From Oceanospirillum sanctuarii (GTDB taxonomy: Bacteria; Pseudomonadota; Gammaproteobacteria; Pseudomonadales; Halomonadaceae): a stretch of 64,000 bases of DNA. A program made the translations under genes and the position numbers. The notes under the pieces were generated by a model that worked only from the letters and a program-made list of their open reading frames with translations, had not been told where the DNA came from and did not search any database. Positions 9,588 to 20,078 of the stretch are shown piece by piece. The stretch is taken from the NCBI RefSeq assembly GCF_002150805.1, contig NZ_MTBA01000001.1, positions 248,001-312,000 of the forward strand, in the 5' to 3' direction. How positions within the stretch are numbered: position 1 is the stretch's first letter; each line of letters begins with the position of its first letter.

Positions 9588-12500
9588 ATGCTGTTAAAGG
9601 ATAATAGAACACAGTGGATCTCTGTGGCCGTGGCCAGTCTGATACTCTTTATCTGCTTTGTCGGGTTTTATCAGCTTCAGCAGCATCGTAATGAGAGCCG
9701 TCAGGAACTGCTGGAAGAAAAGATCCGGATCACGGATCAGCTTTTCACCCGTTGGTTTCACCAACAGAAACAAACGCTGAACACCTGGTCCCGTTACCCC
9801 CAGGTGCTTCAGTCAGCCCAGCTATTATCTATTTTGCCTTCAGACCGAAGAGAGCTGATTGCTGCGCCATCACAGTCTGAATTGAGGCAGTTTTTTTCTC
9901 CTCTTATTAAGAGCTCCAATATCGATAGTTATATGCTGATCGATAGTCGCGGCATGGTGCGTGCTGCCTCGGACAACCGATTGGTTGGTGAGCCCTCTCC
10001 AATTGCTGAATATCCGGCGTTGTTTGCTCCATTGTGGCAGGGAAGTAACCAATGGCTCTTACCTTATATCAGTCCCTATCCCGTTCCGGATCATAATGGA
10101 GTGTTCCGACAGGATCAGCCTTTGCTGCTGATCGCAGCGCCGGTATCGAATGGACTGGAGGTTCAGTCGGCCCTGATCTTTACCGTGAACATGAGAAGGG
10201 AGTTACATCACCTGCTGAATGAAGTGGTAGTGACTCCTGATCTTTTTATTCAGGTATCGGCCAAAAACAGAGTGCTGGTGGATATTGGTCAGCGACTGGC
10301 ATTTGATGCTTCGGGAAAGTTCGAGGAGCAGATTGCGACTCAGGAGAATCGCCAACTGCCCGTTTCTTACACCTTGGGTAAAGTCTTTCCGGTTAGTCGC
10401 GCATTCAGTAATCAACAGTATCTGTTATTGGGTATTGGTAGCCTGTCCATGCTGGCTCTGGTGAGCCTGCTGGTTTTCCTGTTTCGTGAAAAAACACCTG
10501 AGGCTAAGCCAGACCCTTTATCCAAGTTGCTCTATGACCGGGGAAGAGAAGGGTTAATACAGGTTTCTGAACAGGGAGAGGTTGTCAGCTTTAACCCTCA
10601 GGCAGGTATGCTTCTCTCAGGCAGTCAGGATGTTACGCCTCAGGCGATGTCGATTCTGCTTACTGAGTGTGCTTTGGGACTGAATGATGAGTCAGGCAAA
10701 CTCTTGGGTGACCTGAAATCTCTGATTACTGGGGGTAGTGATCAAACCTATTATGCCTGGTGGTCCGCTACGGGTATAAAGCGTTTACTGGCTTTTACTC
10801 GTGAGCATTTTTCTGCTGGTCAGGAAAGTATTCTAAGCCTCAAAGATGTTACCCGTACCCGTCAGGAGTTTCTGCGTCTCAAGCGTCAGAGTGAGGCTTT
10901 GAATGAAGCCGCCGAATTAGTGCTCTGGATTGATCGGGATGGCGGAATTGTTGGTGCCAACGCAACGGCCTCTGTGCAGTTGGGGTATTCCTATAAAGAA
11001 CTTCAGGGTCTGGTTATCGGCGATGTTGATTCGACGATTAATGAGGAAAGCTGGAAGCTGATCTGGAGCCGGATTCGCCGTGGAGAGGGAATCGAACAGG
11101 AAGGTAATGTTCTGCGCAGAAATGGCATCTCGTTCCCGGCGGAGGTTCTGATCCGATATTACGCAGATGGTTTTGATGAGTATGCCTGCTTTTTCCTGCG
11201 GGATATATCCAAACGTAAGCGGCTTGAGGCTGATCTTTATCGTAAACGGATGCGATTGACCGAAAAGTTATCGGTTACTTCCCAGGAGCTTGAGGTTCGT
11301 GAAGCTGAAAATGAGGCCCTGATTGAAGCCTTACCAGACCTTTTGGTAGTTTTTAACTCTCGTTTTGAAGTCCTGAGTTTTCAGCAGCCAAAAGGTGATG
11401 CGCTTTCATTAGAGTTAGCGCAAGGGGAAATCCTCTTCGATATTTTCCCCCAATTACCGGCGGAGGTTATCCAGCAAAAACTGACTGATCAGGTTTATTC
11501 CGGGTTGGCGAGGTATTTCACGGAGATTACCCTGGATAATCAGGGTTCGCCGCAGATTCTGGAATTACGGTTTGCCCGCACCGGTACCAATAAAGTACTG
11601 CTGTTGATCCGGGATATTACCGAGCGTAAGCGGGAAGAGTACTTCCGGCAGTTCAATAACCGTCTTCTGATGAGTATCTCCCAGATGCAGACGCAATTTA
11701 TCTGTAGTCCGGATAAGCGGCCTGATATTGCTGAACAGCTGAGGTCACTGGTGGATCTTGCTCAGTCAGAAAGTGGCTTTTACTGGCTTGCGGAACCTTT
11801 GCAGCAGAAGTTGGGGTGCCGTGGCTTTGATCACTACCACCGTATTGAGCACGGGCAGGTGGTACGTGAGACCGATACCGACAGAATTCAGGAACGGATC
11901 GTGCAGGTCATTGCACACTGGCGCGCTTCTATTGAACCGCCAAAACCTATGTTGCTGCCTCTGACGGATATTTTTACCGGTCGAGATATACCAAACCATG
12001 GTTTGCTGCTGCTGCCGGTGGTTTATTCAGATCATCCGGTTATCTGTTTTAGTCTGGTATTACAGGATTATCGTCACTGGGCATCTGAATCCCGTCTATT
12101 TGAGCCTTGGCTTTCTACGATTGCCGCGCTTTTGGCGGCACATGAGTCTGAGAATGAGCGGCTTTGGGCGGAAGAAAACCTCAAGCTGGAGAAAGAGCGA
12201 GCAGAATACGCCAGTCAGGCAAAAACTCAGTTCCTGTCGCGAATGAGTCATGAATTCAGAACCCCACTGAATGCTATCCTTGGTTTTGGTCATCTTTTAC
12301 AGATGGAGGAGGCCATGGATGAGGAGCACAAAGAGCATCTGGCTCAGATCGTGAATTCCGGTGAGGCAATGCTGGCGCTGGTGGATGATGTCCTGGATCT
12401 TGCTCAGCTTGAGCGTCGGGAGTTTAGCGTCGATATGGGGCGGGTGAGCCTGACTTCGGTAGTAACAGACTGCGTCTCCGAAATGATCGCTCAGATTGAA

Positions 12501-13481
12501 CAAGCCGATCTCAGGTTTGAAGCGGATCTGCCTAATAAAGATTACTTTGTGCAGGCAGACGAGAAACGTCTGCGCCAGGTTATTCATTCCTTGCTGAAGA
12601 ATGCAATCAGTTATACCGATTCCGGTGGTCTGATTACGGTAAGGCATCACTGCTTCCAGCGATTCTGTGAGTTATCCATTCAGGATACCGGTAAAGGGAT
12701 ATCACAGGACTTTCTCGATAAGCTCTTTATGCCTTTTGAAGTGGCGGAAGGATATATTGAAGCTGAAGGTATGGGGAATGGCCTTGCGATTGCCCGTTAC
12801 GCCGTTGAAGCGATGGGCGGGTCAATCCATGTGGATTCCGAGGTGGGTGTCGGCAGTATCTTTACGCTTAAAATCCCTTGCGACCAGACTGAAGAGGATA
12901 CGGGCTGCTGTGCTGAGGTTCAGGAATCAAATCCGTTAATTGATACGCTGGCAGAGTCCCCCTGCTCTGATAGCACTTCGGTCGTTTTGCCTTCTGGTGA
13001 GTTACCAGGGAATGAATCCATAAAAGAGCGTAAACCTCAGCCTGTTTCGGCCAAAGTTATCGATCATGTTTCAGATGAGTCGAATTTAGCGTCACCGCCA
13101 ACTGATAATAAGCCTTTCAGAGTACTTTATGTTGAGGATGATGAGGCTAACCGCAAGGTGCTGGAACGCCTGGTTTACCATCTCGATGCAGATATCAATT
13201 TCCTTGCCGTGGGAAGTGCAGAAGATGGCATTGCTGAATTTTTAGATTCAACCCCTGATCTTATGTTTGTGGATATGAATCTTGGCCTGGTGTCTGGTTC
13301 GGAAGTGTTGGGTATTATCCGGGATCAGCCTCAGGGCAAAGAGCTTCCTGTTATCGCCGTTAGTGGCGATGTGGCTACGGAAGCGATCGACAGAGCCCTT
13401 GATGAAGGCTTTGATGATTACCTTTGCAAACCGGTTTCAATTGAAAGCTTGACCTCAGTCATTACGCGTTACAGAAGCTAA
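9588..13481 (+). CDS. multi-PAS hybrid sensor histidine kinase / response regulator
   Basis: A 1297-residue inner-membrane hybrid kinase. Helix 1 (residues 12-30) and helix 2 (about 278-300) bracket a periplasmic Cache-like sensor domain. The cytoplasmic part holds PAS-like domains at about 315-430, 440-550 and 575-690, then a GAF-like region (690-850). The kinase H box is SHEFRTPLNAILGFG with the phosphorylated His at 888; the N box (LLKNAISYTD) is near 1003 and the G1 box (DTGKGIS) near 1031. A receiver domain fills 1177-1297 with acidic residues in VEDDE, the phospho-acceptor Asp 1229 and the Lys in LCKPVS. A GGDEF-EAL gene follows 95 bases downstream, a plausible output partner. Confidence 0.93.
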   Translation: MLLKDNRTQWISVAVASLILFICFVGFYQLQQHRNESRQELLEEKIRITDQLFTRWFHQQKQTLNTWSRYPQVLQSAQLLSILPSDRRELIAAPSQSELRQFFSPLIKSSNIDSYMLIDSRGMVRAASDNRLVGEPSPIAEYPALFAPLWQGSNQWLLPYISPYPVPDHNGVFRQDQPLLLIAAPVSNGLEVQSALIFTVNMRRELHHLLNEVVVTPDLFIQVSAKNRVLVDIGQRLAFDASGKFEEQIATQENRQLPVSYTLGKVFPVSRAFSNQQYLLLGIGSLSMLALVSLLVFLFREKTPEAKPDPLSKLLYDRGREGLIQVSEQGEVVSFNPQAGMLLSGSQDVTPQAMSILLTECALGLNDESGKLLGDLKSLITGGSDQTYYAWWSATGIKRLLAFTREHFSAGQESILSLKDVTRTRQEFLRLKRQSEALNEAAELVLWIDRDGGIVGANATASVQLGYSYKELQGLVIGDVDSTINEESWKLIWSRIRRGEGIEQEGNVLRRNGISFPAEVLIRYYADGFDEYACFFLRDISKRKRLEADLYRKRMRLTEKLSVTSQELEVREAENEALIEALPDLLVVFNSRFEVLSFQQPKGDALSLELAQGEILFDIFPQLPAEVIQQKLTDQVYSGLARYFTEITLDNQGSPQILELRFARTGTNKVLLLIRDITERKREEYFRQFNNRLLMSISQMQTQFICSPDKRPDIAEQLRSLVDLAQSESGFYWLAEPLQQKLGCRGFDHYHRIEHGQVVRETDTDRIQERIVQVIAHWRASIEPPKPMLLPLTDIFTGRDIPNHGLLLLPVVYSDHPVICFSLVLQDYRHWASESRLFEPWLSTIAALLAAHESENERLWAEENLKLEKERAEYASQAKTQFLSRMSHEFRTPLNAILGFGHLLQMEEAMDEEHKEHLAQIVNSGEAMLALVDDVLDLAQLERREFSVDMGRVSLTSVVTDCVSEMIAQIEQADLRFEADLPNKDYFVQADEKRLRQVIHSLLKNAISYTDSGGLITVRHHCFQRFCELSIQDTGKGISQDFLDKLFMPFEVAEGYIEAEGMGNGLAIARYAVEAMGGSIHVDSEVGVGSIFTLKIPCDQTEEDTGCCAEVQESNPLIDTLAESPCSDSTSVVLPSGELPGNESIKERKPQPVSAKVIDHVSDESNLASPPTDNKPFRVLYVEDDEANRKVLERLVYHLDADINFLAVGSAEDGIAEFLDSTPDLMFVDMNLGLVSGSEVLGIIRDQPQGKELPVIAVSGDVATEAIDRALDEGFDDYLCKPVSIESLTSVITRYRS

Positions 13482-13542
13482 ACGGTGACGTAACTGGGAT
13501 TTGATACACTTTATCTGCTTCATCTATAGCTCTATGAAATTT

Positions 13543-13558
13543 AAGGCTTTTTAGCCTT
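13543..13558 (+). other. small stem-loop between kinase and GGDEF-EAL genes
   Basis: AAGGCT and AGCCTT pair around a TTTT loop, 18 bases before the GTG start of the GGDEF-EAL gene. It is too short for a terminator and could affect translation of the downstream gene. Confidence 0.35.
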
Positions 13559-13576
13559 TCGTTTAAGGCAGATTTT

Positions 13577-15736
13577 GTGATTAATCTTTCGCTGCGTACA
13601 CGATATATCCTCCTGTTGGCATTCTCCTCGATTGTCATGATGGTTTTTTTTGCTGTAGTAGCTTTTTCAGAGCTGCAGCGTTTGCATCAGAGTATGTCTG
13701 AGGTAGGGCAGAGCCGGGTCAATAATGCACTGACGGAAGATCTGATTGAACGTAGCGAAAAGCTACTGGATAGTTTTGCGCCTTCTTTAGCTAAAGCGAT
13801 TCAGAAGCGTGATCAGGCTTATCTGAAGGAACAAACCACTTTGTTTTCTCGCTTGCCTATGGTTCGCCAGATTCTGATCTATGATATCCGCCAGAGCGTG
13901 TTGCTGGACAGTGATACCATGTCTTCTTCCCCCCGGACGAATGTGCAGAGCCGCTTACCTTTTTCTATTTCTCTTGACGCCAAAGGTCATCGGGTTCGTG
14001 ATGACCTGTTAGTGATTAACCATCCGCTTTCTGATAACTCTGCTAAGGTTGGTGGCATTACGTTGATTTTGTCACTGGATCCTATCAAGGTCTCTGTTTC
14101 TGAAACCCATAAAGCGATCGATGCCACTCTGACGGAAACCCGTCGTCATTTCCTGCAATCCCTGCTTTTCCTGTTACTAATTTTTGGCGGCCTTATTTTG
14201 CTGCTGAGCGCTCTGTTTTCCTACAGCATCAGTAGTCCTATTAATACTCTGATGGCGTATTCCGAGAAGTTAGCGCTGGGACTGTGGGAGCTACCTTCCC
14301 GTCTGCGCAAAGATGATGAGTTTGGTCGATTGGGCCATGCTTTTCGCCAGATGGCGATGCAGATTCAGGCCAATGTTCGCAGTACCGAAAACCTTGCGTT
14401 CTATGATCAGCTGACCGGTATCGGTAACCGGACCTTTTTCCAGCAACAGATTACAGATCTCCTGGATGACAGCCATGAGCCAGACTTTGTGGTGATTCAG
14501 ATCGGGTTAGATAACTTTAAGTGGTTTAACGAAACCCGGGGATATAACGCAGGTGATGAACTCTTGCGTCAGGTGGTATCCGGTTGTTTGCTGGCGGTAA
14601 ACGAATGGTGTAACCAATGGGCCTTCAGTCGTGAGCGTATTGGTATTTATCGCTTGGGTGGTGATGAGTTTGGCATCGTTGCCGATGGTGAAATTTCTCG
14701 CCATAGCCTGAATGCACTAACGACAGCGCTGATGAACGTATTTGATAACGATGCCCTTAAGCCCAGAAGGCTGAACGGTATTCAGGCTAGTATTGGCGTT
14801 GTTCGTCGGCCTGAGCCGCCAACGTCGTTGGCAGAGGTACAGACCCAGGCGGCAATCGCATTGAATGTGGCTAAAAAGCAGGGTAAGAACCGTGTGGTGT
14901 ATTTTGAAGCGGAAATGAACGATACCCTGAAGCGCCGTTACCAAATTGAAGAAGCGCTGCTGACTGCCCGAAGTGGTCAGCAGCTGTATATGGTCTATCA
15001 GCCGCAAGTTTCTCTGGAGGATGGCCGCATCATAGGTTATGAAGCGCTGATGCGTTGGCAGCACCCGGAGTTGGGTTTTATCAGTCCCGGAGAGTTTTTC
15101 CCCATTGCAGAGCAGATGCCCGTTATTCGGGATCTGGGCGAGTTCGTGATTCAGCAGGTTATGGAAGATATTCCTCAGCTGACGGCTTGTCATGATGAGA
15201 CTCTGAAAGTATCGCTGAATGTTTCCGCCGCCCAGTTCTACTATCACGATGTAGCGGGGATGATTATTCAGTCGATGCGTGAACACCAGATCAGCCCTCA
15301 ACAGATTGCGGTGGAGCTGACGGAGACGTCTTTGTTGGAAAAAGATCAGGTGGTGGTTGAGCAGTTACAGCGTATGCGTGATGCGGGTCTTAGTATTCAG
15401 TTGGATGATTTTGGTACCGGCTATGCTTCGCTGAACTACCTAAAAGAGTTTCCGATTACCGGCCTTAAGTTGGATCGCAGCTATACCGCGCGATTGTGCT
15501 CCGGTGATCATGCTGATTTTGCCCTGTTTGAGAGTCTGCTTTTTCTGGCAAAAAATCTCGGACTGAATACCGTGGTTGAGGGTATTGAGAATGAGCACGA
15601 AGAGCGTCAGGCCAAGTTAGCGGGTGCCCGAATCGCTCAGGGCTTTAAGTATGCTGCCGGCAAACCTTTATCAGCGGTTTTGCTTGAACGTCAGCAGTAC
15701 CAAAGCCTAAAGCAGCCTGAGCCTGTTCTAAACTGA
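13577..15736 (+). CDS. membrane GGDEF-EAL protein (dual c-di-GMP enzyme)
   Basis: A 719-residue protein starting at GTG 13577; the preceding bases carry AAGGCAG. Two membrane helices (about 9-30 and 188-212) enclose a periplasmic sensor region, followed by HAMP (about 212-265), GGDEF (270-440) and EAL (455-705). The cyclase site RLGGDEF is intact, but the RxxD inhibitory site is absent (RERI at that position). The phosphodiesterase residues are also intact: YEALMRW, NVS, ELTE, DDFGTGYASLNYL, LKLDRS and VEGIE, so both activities are possible. It lies 95 bases after the hybrid histidine kinase in the same direction, probably within one transcription unit. Confidence 0.92.
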   Translation: MINLSLRTRYILLLAFSSIVMMVFFAVVAFSELQRLHQSMSEVGQSRVNNALTEDLIERSEKLLDSFAPSLAKAIQKRDQAYLKEQTTLFSRLPMVRQILIYDIRQSVLLDSDTMSSSPRTNVQSRLPFSISLDAKGHRVRDDLLVINHPLSDNSAKVGGITLILSLDPIKVSVSETHKAIDATLTETRRHFLQSLLFLLLIFGGLILLLSALFSYSISSPINTLMAYSEKLALGLWELPSRLRKDDEFGRLGHAFRQMAMQIQANVRSTENLAFYDQLTGIGNRTFFQQQITDLLDDSHEPDFVVIQIGLDNFKWFNETRGYNAGDELLRQVVSGCLLAVNEWCNQWAFSRERIGIYRLGGDEFGIVADGEISRHSLNALTTALMNVFDNDALKPRRLNGIQASIGVVRRPEPPTSLAEVQTQAAIALNVAKKQGKNRVVYFEAEMNDTLKRRYQIEEALLTARSGQQLYMVYQPQVSLEDGRIIGYEALMRWQHPELGFISPGEFFPIAEQMPVIRDLGEFVIQQVMEDIPQLTACHDETLKVSLNVSAAQFYYHDVAGMIIQSMREHQISPQQIAVELTETSLLEKDQVVVEQLQRMRDAGLSIQLDDFGTGYASLNYLKEFPITGLKLDRSYTARLCSGDHADFALFESLLFLAKNLGLNTVVEGIENEHEERQAKLAGARIAQGFKYAAGKPLSAVLLERQQYQSLKQPEPVLN

Positions 15737-15770
15737 ATCCGTAGAGATTACTGCTTAAAGAGTAAAACGC

Positions 15771-16016
15771 TCAGTGCTTATTATCGTCGTCAAACTCAGC
15801 CAGAAGGCGGGTTTGGCGATAGGTTTGCATTTCAGCTTCCAGCTTTTTAACCTTACCCCGCAGAGCGATAAATCCAGCCTGTACTCTTGCAACATCTTCC
15901 AGCAGGTGAGGCATCTGATCCGCCAGCCACTCGGCATCTTCCGGTTTTCTTTCCTCCTGCCAACGTTGCAGGACTTCTCTCAGTTCCGGTGATGTTTTTG
16001 AATGATAGCGACTCAT
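15771..16016 (-). CDS. hypothetical small helical protein
   Basis: An 81-residue soluble protein, predicted to be almost entirely helical, with many charged residues and a probable coiled coil at residues 45-70. I do not recognise a family. The start is well supported by a GAAGGACG ribosome site with normal spacing (complement of 16020-16027). It is convergent with the GGDEF-EAL gene (34 bases between stops) and divergent from the chemoreceptor gene. No catalytic motif or export signal is visible. Confidence 0.65.
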   Translation of the reverse strand: MSRYHSKTSPELREVLQRWQEERKPEDAEWLADQMPHLLEDVARVQAGFIALRGKVKKLEAEMQTYRQTRLLAEFDDDNKH

Positions 16017-16295
16017 GATCGTCCTTCGATGTCTCAGGTAGCCATAATGGCGTGAAGACTTTCAATCATACCTGCTCAGTGGTGGTGCGGCTAACGGATA
16101 TCGGTCGTGGGTAAAATTGACATTACGATCAATAAGGGTTTTTATTGATTTCAAACAATAGGATGTTGTTGGGTATCAGAGCGGCTTGATCTGCATCAGT
16201 ACGCAAAAACAGGATCGACCTAGAATACGCGGCCTCTGATACTTCGCTGAAAACCTAAGCCAACAAAGATAATAAAAATCACATGGAGGTGTGGC

Positions 16296-17861
16296 TTGAA
16301 ACAAAATCTGCCGGTTACCGGGCAGGAAACCCTGCTCGCTGATGGTATTCCCCTCGTTTCAACAACGGACCTTAAAGGGAAGATTACCTACGTTAATGAA
16401 GCCTTTGTTGAGATATCGGGCTTCAGCGAAGATGAACTGATGGGGCAACCCCATAACATTGTCCGTCATCCCGATGTCCCCCCCGCTATTTTTCAGGAGA
16501 TGTGGAATACGGTCAGTCAGGGAAAACCCTGGATGGGCGTGGTCAAGAACCGCTGTAAAAATGGCGATCATTACTACGTCAATGCCTTTGTCTCCGCGAC
16601 GCTCAAAAATGGCGAAGTTACCGGTTATCAGTCTGTGCGTTTGCCTCCTAAACGATCTCAGGTCGAAAGGGCTGAGCGTATCTACAAGCGGGTTAATGCC
16701 GGTAAGCGCCGTATCCATCTTATCGATATTCCCATTCTTCTCTCTCTTCCGGTTCTGGTTGTTCTGGCCTGTCTGTCGCCTTTTGTGTTGCAGAACTTTG
16801 GCGGTCTGTCCGGTTGGCAGTTGATGCTGTGGTCGGGTGTCAGTAGTGCATTGCTGGCATTAGCGGGCTACAAAATGATGGGGCCACTGAAGTTTGCCAG
16901 CCGGCTTTTGGTGGGAAATGACTACAGCGGGCTTCTGGCTCAGATGTATTCCGATAGTTCCTCCGAGGCGGGTTTCCTGCGATTGATGGCGAAACTCAGA
17001 ATTGCTAATGAGGATGCGATCCGGACTCGTATTCACTATTCCGCTGATATGCTGGCAAGTCTTGGTAAGGGTACGCAGAATATCTCTGATATGGCTGCCC
17101 ATGCGGTTCAACAGCAAAACGATGAGGTAAAACATATCTCTCAGGTGGTTTCAGAGATGTCTGAGGCAATTGAAACCGTTGCCAATCGTTCTGCTGAAGC
17201 TTCCGAGGCGACCCGTGAAGGCTTGCAGCAAGCTGAAAATGGCCGTGTTGTGGTTAACGAGACGATGGGCTCCATTCGTCAGTTGTCTGATGAGGTAAAG
17301 CGGGCAGCCAGTCAGGTAGATCATCTGCACAGCGCCAGTGAAGATATTTCCAATGCGGTGTCTTTGATTAATGATATTGCCACTCAGACGAATCTTTTGG
17401 CACTCAATGCGGCTATTGAAGCGGCACGGGCTGGCGAGCATGGTCGTGGTTTTGCGGTGGTAGCTGATGAAGTGCGTTCACTGGCATCAAGAACCCAGCA
17501 ATCTACTCACGAGATTCAGCAAACACTGACCCGACTGATGGATGAAACCAAAGAGGTCTATCAGGTGATGAATCTGAGCCGTCAGCAGGCTAAAGCCAGT
17601 GTTGAGCAGGCTGAAGTTGCCGGAGCGACCCTTGAGCAGATCGCATCCACCATGCGGCAGATCAGTGAGCGTGGGCAGAGTATTGCGGCTGCAGCGCGGC
17701 AGCAAAGTATTGCTTCCGGAGAGATCAATAAAAGTTTGCAGGAGGTGACATCCGGCGCGGAAGAAACCGAACAGGCCGCTCAACAAACACGAATGGCTTC
17801 GGCAAAGCTCAGTCAGCATGTGGCGGTTATTATGGAGAGTATTGCTGGAGGTAAGTCCTGA
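16296..17861 (+). CDS. Aer-like PAS methyl-accepting chemotaxis protein
   Basis: A 521-residue energy or redox taxis receptor of Aer type. It starts at TTG 16296, chosen because GGAGGT ends 5 bases upstream and no ATG fits the frame. An N-terminal PAS domain (20-120) has the Aer hallmarks [30 protein letters not shown] and PWMGVVKNR. Two adjacent membrane helices (about 148-165 and 172-192) follow with almost no periplasmic loop, so sensing is cytoplasmic. The signalling hairpin tip reads [20 protein letters not shown] with [11 protein letters not shown] after it. A bound FAD is usual in Aer PAS domains but is not directly visible in the sequence. Confidence 0.92.
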   Translation: MKQNLPVTGQETLLADGIPLVSTTDLKGKITYVNEAFVEISGFSEDELMGQPHNIVRHPDVPPAIFQEMWNTVSQGKPWMGVVKNRCKNGDHYYVNAFVSATLKNGEVTGYQSVRLPPKRSQVERAERIYKRVNAGKRRIHLIDIPILLSLPVLVVLACLSPFVLQNFGGLSGWQLMLWSGVSSALLALAGYKMMGPLKFASRLLVGNDYSGLLAQMYSDSSSEAGFLRLMAKLRIANEDAIRTRIHYSADMLASLGKGTQNISDMAAHAVQQQNDEVKHISQVVSEMSEAIETVANRSAEASEATREGLQQAENGRVVVNETMGSIRQLSDEVKRAASQVDHLHSASEDISNAVSLINDIATQTNLLALNAAIEAARAGEHGRGFAVVADEVRSLASRTQQSTHEIQQTLTRLMDETKEVYQVMNLSRQQAKASVEQAEVAGATLEQIASTMRQISERGQSIAAAARQQSIASGEINKSLQEVTSGAEETEQAAQQTRMASAKLSQHVAVIMESIAGGKS

Positions 17862-18007
17862 GTTACAGATGGCGCTGCGAGGTTTTGCAGAAGCGCAATC
17901 AGCCTATTGGATAGCAGCAACTCCTTGTTTATCTGTTAGTATTTTGTTCCAGAGGCTTTTTTGAGGCCAACAAGAAAATAATAACAATGAGTTAGGAGCA
18001 GCAAAAA

Positions 18008-18364
18008 ATGTGGCTGGTTATTCTGATAACCCTGTTAATCGGTGCGATGGGTGAGGCTTGTTTAGGGAAAGCCTCGCGACAACATTTTCAGGAAGGGCTG
18101 AACGAGCAGAGCAAGCGCCTGTTGAAAATGTCTACCTGGCTGACCTTGGGCAGTATTTTGGCTTTCTTAGGTATCCAGTTCTACTATCAGGGCATCCTGA
18201 TGCTGGCCATTGGATTTATGCAGCTGGTTGCAGGTGCGTTTTTAATGCAACGTGTATTGGGTAAGCCCGATATTTCACCAGCTTTACGAATCAATCTGGC
18301 ACTTTTCTCTGGACCTGTATGTATCACCCTGTTGATGGTGGTTGTTAAGGTTTTTCAGCAATAG
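18008..18364 (+). CDS. hypothetical membrane protein
   Basis: A 118-residue protein with about four hydrophobic segments (1-16, 42-60, 62-82 and 95-115) separated by short basic loops. GGAG lies 9 bases before ATG 18008. It has its own terminator downstream. I do not recognise the family and there is no catalytic motif; a small integral membrane protein of unknown role is the most that can be said. Confidence 0.65.
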   Translation: MWLVILITLLIGAMGEACLGKASRQHFQEGLNEQSKRLLKMSTWLTLGSILAFLGIQFYYQGILMLAIGFMQLVAGAFLMQRVLGKPDISPALRINLALFSGPVCITLLMVVVKVFQQ

Positions 18365-18412
18365 TTCAATGATGTTAAGCCTCTCTTGTCTGCAGGGGGT
18401 TAACAATAAGAT

Positions 18413-18448
18413 AAAAAAAAGCGCTGTCCATTCGGGCAGCGCTTTTTT
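18413..18448. terminator. bidirectional rho-independent terminator
   Basis: A-run, GCGCTGTCC stem, ATTC loop, GGGCAGCGC and T-run. It sits between the convergent small membrane protein gene and hisC and can serve both. Confidence 0.9.
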
Positions 18449-18494
18449 GTTTGCAGCGATTTCAGAAACTAGCTGATTACTCTGAAGCGGCAGA

Positions 18495-19556
18495 TCAGAG
18501 CTGAGGGAAATCTCTCAATGCTGTAATCATCGCCTGCATCTCATCGCGGGTGCCGATAGTGATGCGCAGGTGGTTCTCAATGCCCGGCTTAGTGAAGTGA
18601 CGAACCAGAATGTTCTTGCTGCGCAGGTGAGCCATCAGATCCGCGCCGGATGCTGTTTTGTGGCGGGCAAAAACAAAGTTGGTGCTTGAAGGTAGCACGT
18701 CAAAGCCCATCTCTTCCAGCTGCTCTGTTGTCCAGTCCCGATCATTGATGATCTGCTGCACGGTCTGAGCGAAATAAGTAGTATCTTCAATGGCTGCTGT
18801 GGCTGATGCCAATGCCAACATATCCAGAGGGTAGGAGTTAAAGGAGTTCTTAACCCGCTCAAGACCCGCAATCAGATCCGGGTGCCCCAGAGCAAAACCA
18901 ACACGCATCCCTGCCAGACTACGGGACTTGGATAGGGTTTGTACTACCAGCAGATTCGGATAACGGCTTACCAGAGTGCTGGCACTTTCCGCGCCGAAGT
19001 CAACGTACGCTTCGTCTACCAGAACCAGAGTTTCGGTATTACGCTGCAGCAGAGCTTCAATCTCATTCAGGCCAACGGCAATACCTGTTGGTGCATTCGG
19101 GTTGGCGAAGATGATGCCGCCATTTTCTTGATGGTATTCATCAAGATTGATGCGGAAATCTTCACTCAGCGGAATATGCTCAGGAGTAATGCCGTAAAGG
19201 TTGCAGTACACGTCGTAGAAGCTGTAGGTCATGCTTGGCATCAGCAGAGGCTTTGGCTGACGGAAGAATGCCATAAAGGCATGAGCCAGAACTTCGTCGG
19301 AACCGTTGCCGACAAAAACATGATCCTGTGGCAGTTCGAAATGATGACTCAGAGCCTGCTTCAGAACAGAGCCGTCCGGATCAGGATAAAGACGCAGCTT
19401 CTCCTTCGGGAAATGCTCCAGAGCTTCCAGAACTTTTGGCGATGGCGGGTATGGGTTTTCATTGGTGTTCAGCTTGATGATGTTAGTGGTCTTAGGCTGT
19501 TCACCGGGTACGTAGGGTTGAAGGTTGGTGATCGCTTCACTCCAGAATTTGCTCAT
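18495..19556 (-). CDS. hisC: histidinol-phosphate aminotransferase
   Basis: A 353-residue PLP aminotransferase that converts imidazole-acetol phosphate plus glutamate to histidinol phosphate in histidine synthesis. It shows the family start (LQPYVPGEQP), the KLNTNENPYPPSP motif, NPNAPTG, VDEAYVDFG, and the PLP lysine in TLSKSRSLAGMRVGF, plus the Arg in HLRITIGT. The length fits the family. It stands alone here rather than inside a his operon; no hisD or hisG is adjacent. The 3' end shares a terminator with the neighbouring membrane protein gene. Confidence 0.95.
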   Translation of the reverse strand: MSKFWSEAITNLQPYVPGEQPKTTNIIKLNTNENPYPPSPKVLEALEHFPKEKLRLYPDPDGSVLKQALSHHFELPQDHVFVGNGSDEVLAHAFMAFFRQPKPLLMPSMTYSFYDVYCNLYGITPEHIPLSEDFRINLDEYHQENGGIIFANPNAPTGIAVGLNEIEALLQRNTETLVLVDEAYVDFGAESASTLVSRYPNLLVVQTLSKSRSLAGMRVGFALGHPDLIAGLERVKNSFNSYPLDMLALASATAAIEDTTYFAQTVQQIINDRDWTTEQLEEMGFDVLPSSTNFVFARHKTASGADLMAHLRSKNILVRHFTKPGIENHLRITIGTRDEMQAMITALRDFPQL

Positions 19557-20078
19557 CTGTAAACTCTTCTGTTCTCTGTAGGGTAGTCGCAGGTTTTACC
19601 GGGTTTGATCCTGCCTCTGTATCAGTGCCTGATTGATTGGCTCTTCTGATAAGACAGCTTGCTGCGGCGCTTGATATGGCCAGTTGCCAAGCTTTAAAGG
19701 CAAGAGCGCAAGCGTAGCACTGCCGCAGATAATTCTCACCTATCCGTTGGTTTTTCAGTTGGATTTTTATTCCTGGATGTTTTGATGCAAACACCTTGTC
19801 TGATCTGCTGATCGTTCGTTGTGTAAAAATAATTTTACAGCGCGCTGTTTGGCTTTACAGTTTAAAAGGCAAGGAAAATCCCTTTTTAAGCCATCATTGG
19901 TATAATTCTTACCGCTACAGCACCTTGAGTGCGTAAGTACCAACATATCTTTTGTCCACGTCAAAACCCATTCTCCAATAACAACAAGTGTCAGGGTGAC
20001 GATGGCTGCTGCGTTAGTTTTCCGGAAACTTATCCTCCGGATCTCATTCGTATTGCGTCAGTTTTTTTGGAGAATTCA
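19557..20078. other. 522-base intergenic region between hisC and yitT-like gene
   Basis: No convincing gene. It holds the divergent promoters of hisC and the YitT-family gene. A good extended -10 (TGGTATAAT, hexamer at 19901-19906) points toward the YitT gene and would give a leader of about 170 bases. That leader contains a short palindrome (TTTTCCGGAAA near 20016) but matches no riboswitch I know. An in-frame extension of the YitT gene upstream to 19929 is not believable: it is Cys-rich, hydrophilic and lacks a ribosome site. Confidence 0.5.

Noticed and set aside
16128-16151. FNR-like site TTGAC-N6-ATCAA before the Aer-like receptor gene
   Set aside because: FNR sites have a 4-base spacer and TTGAT; this has six bases and a mismatch.
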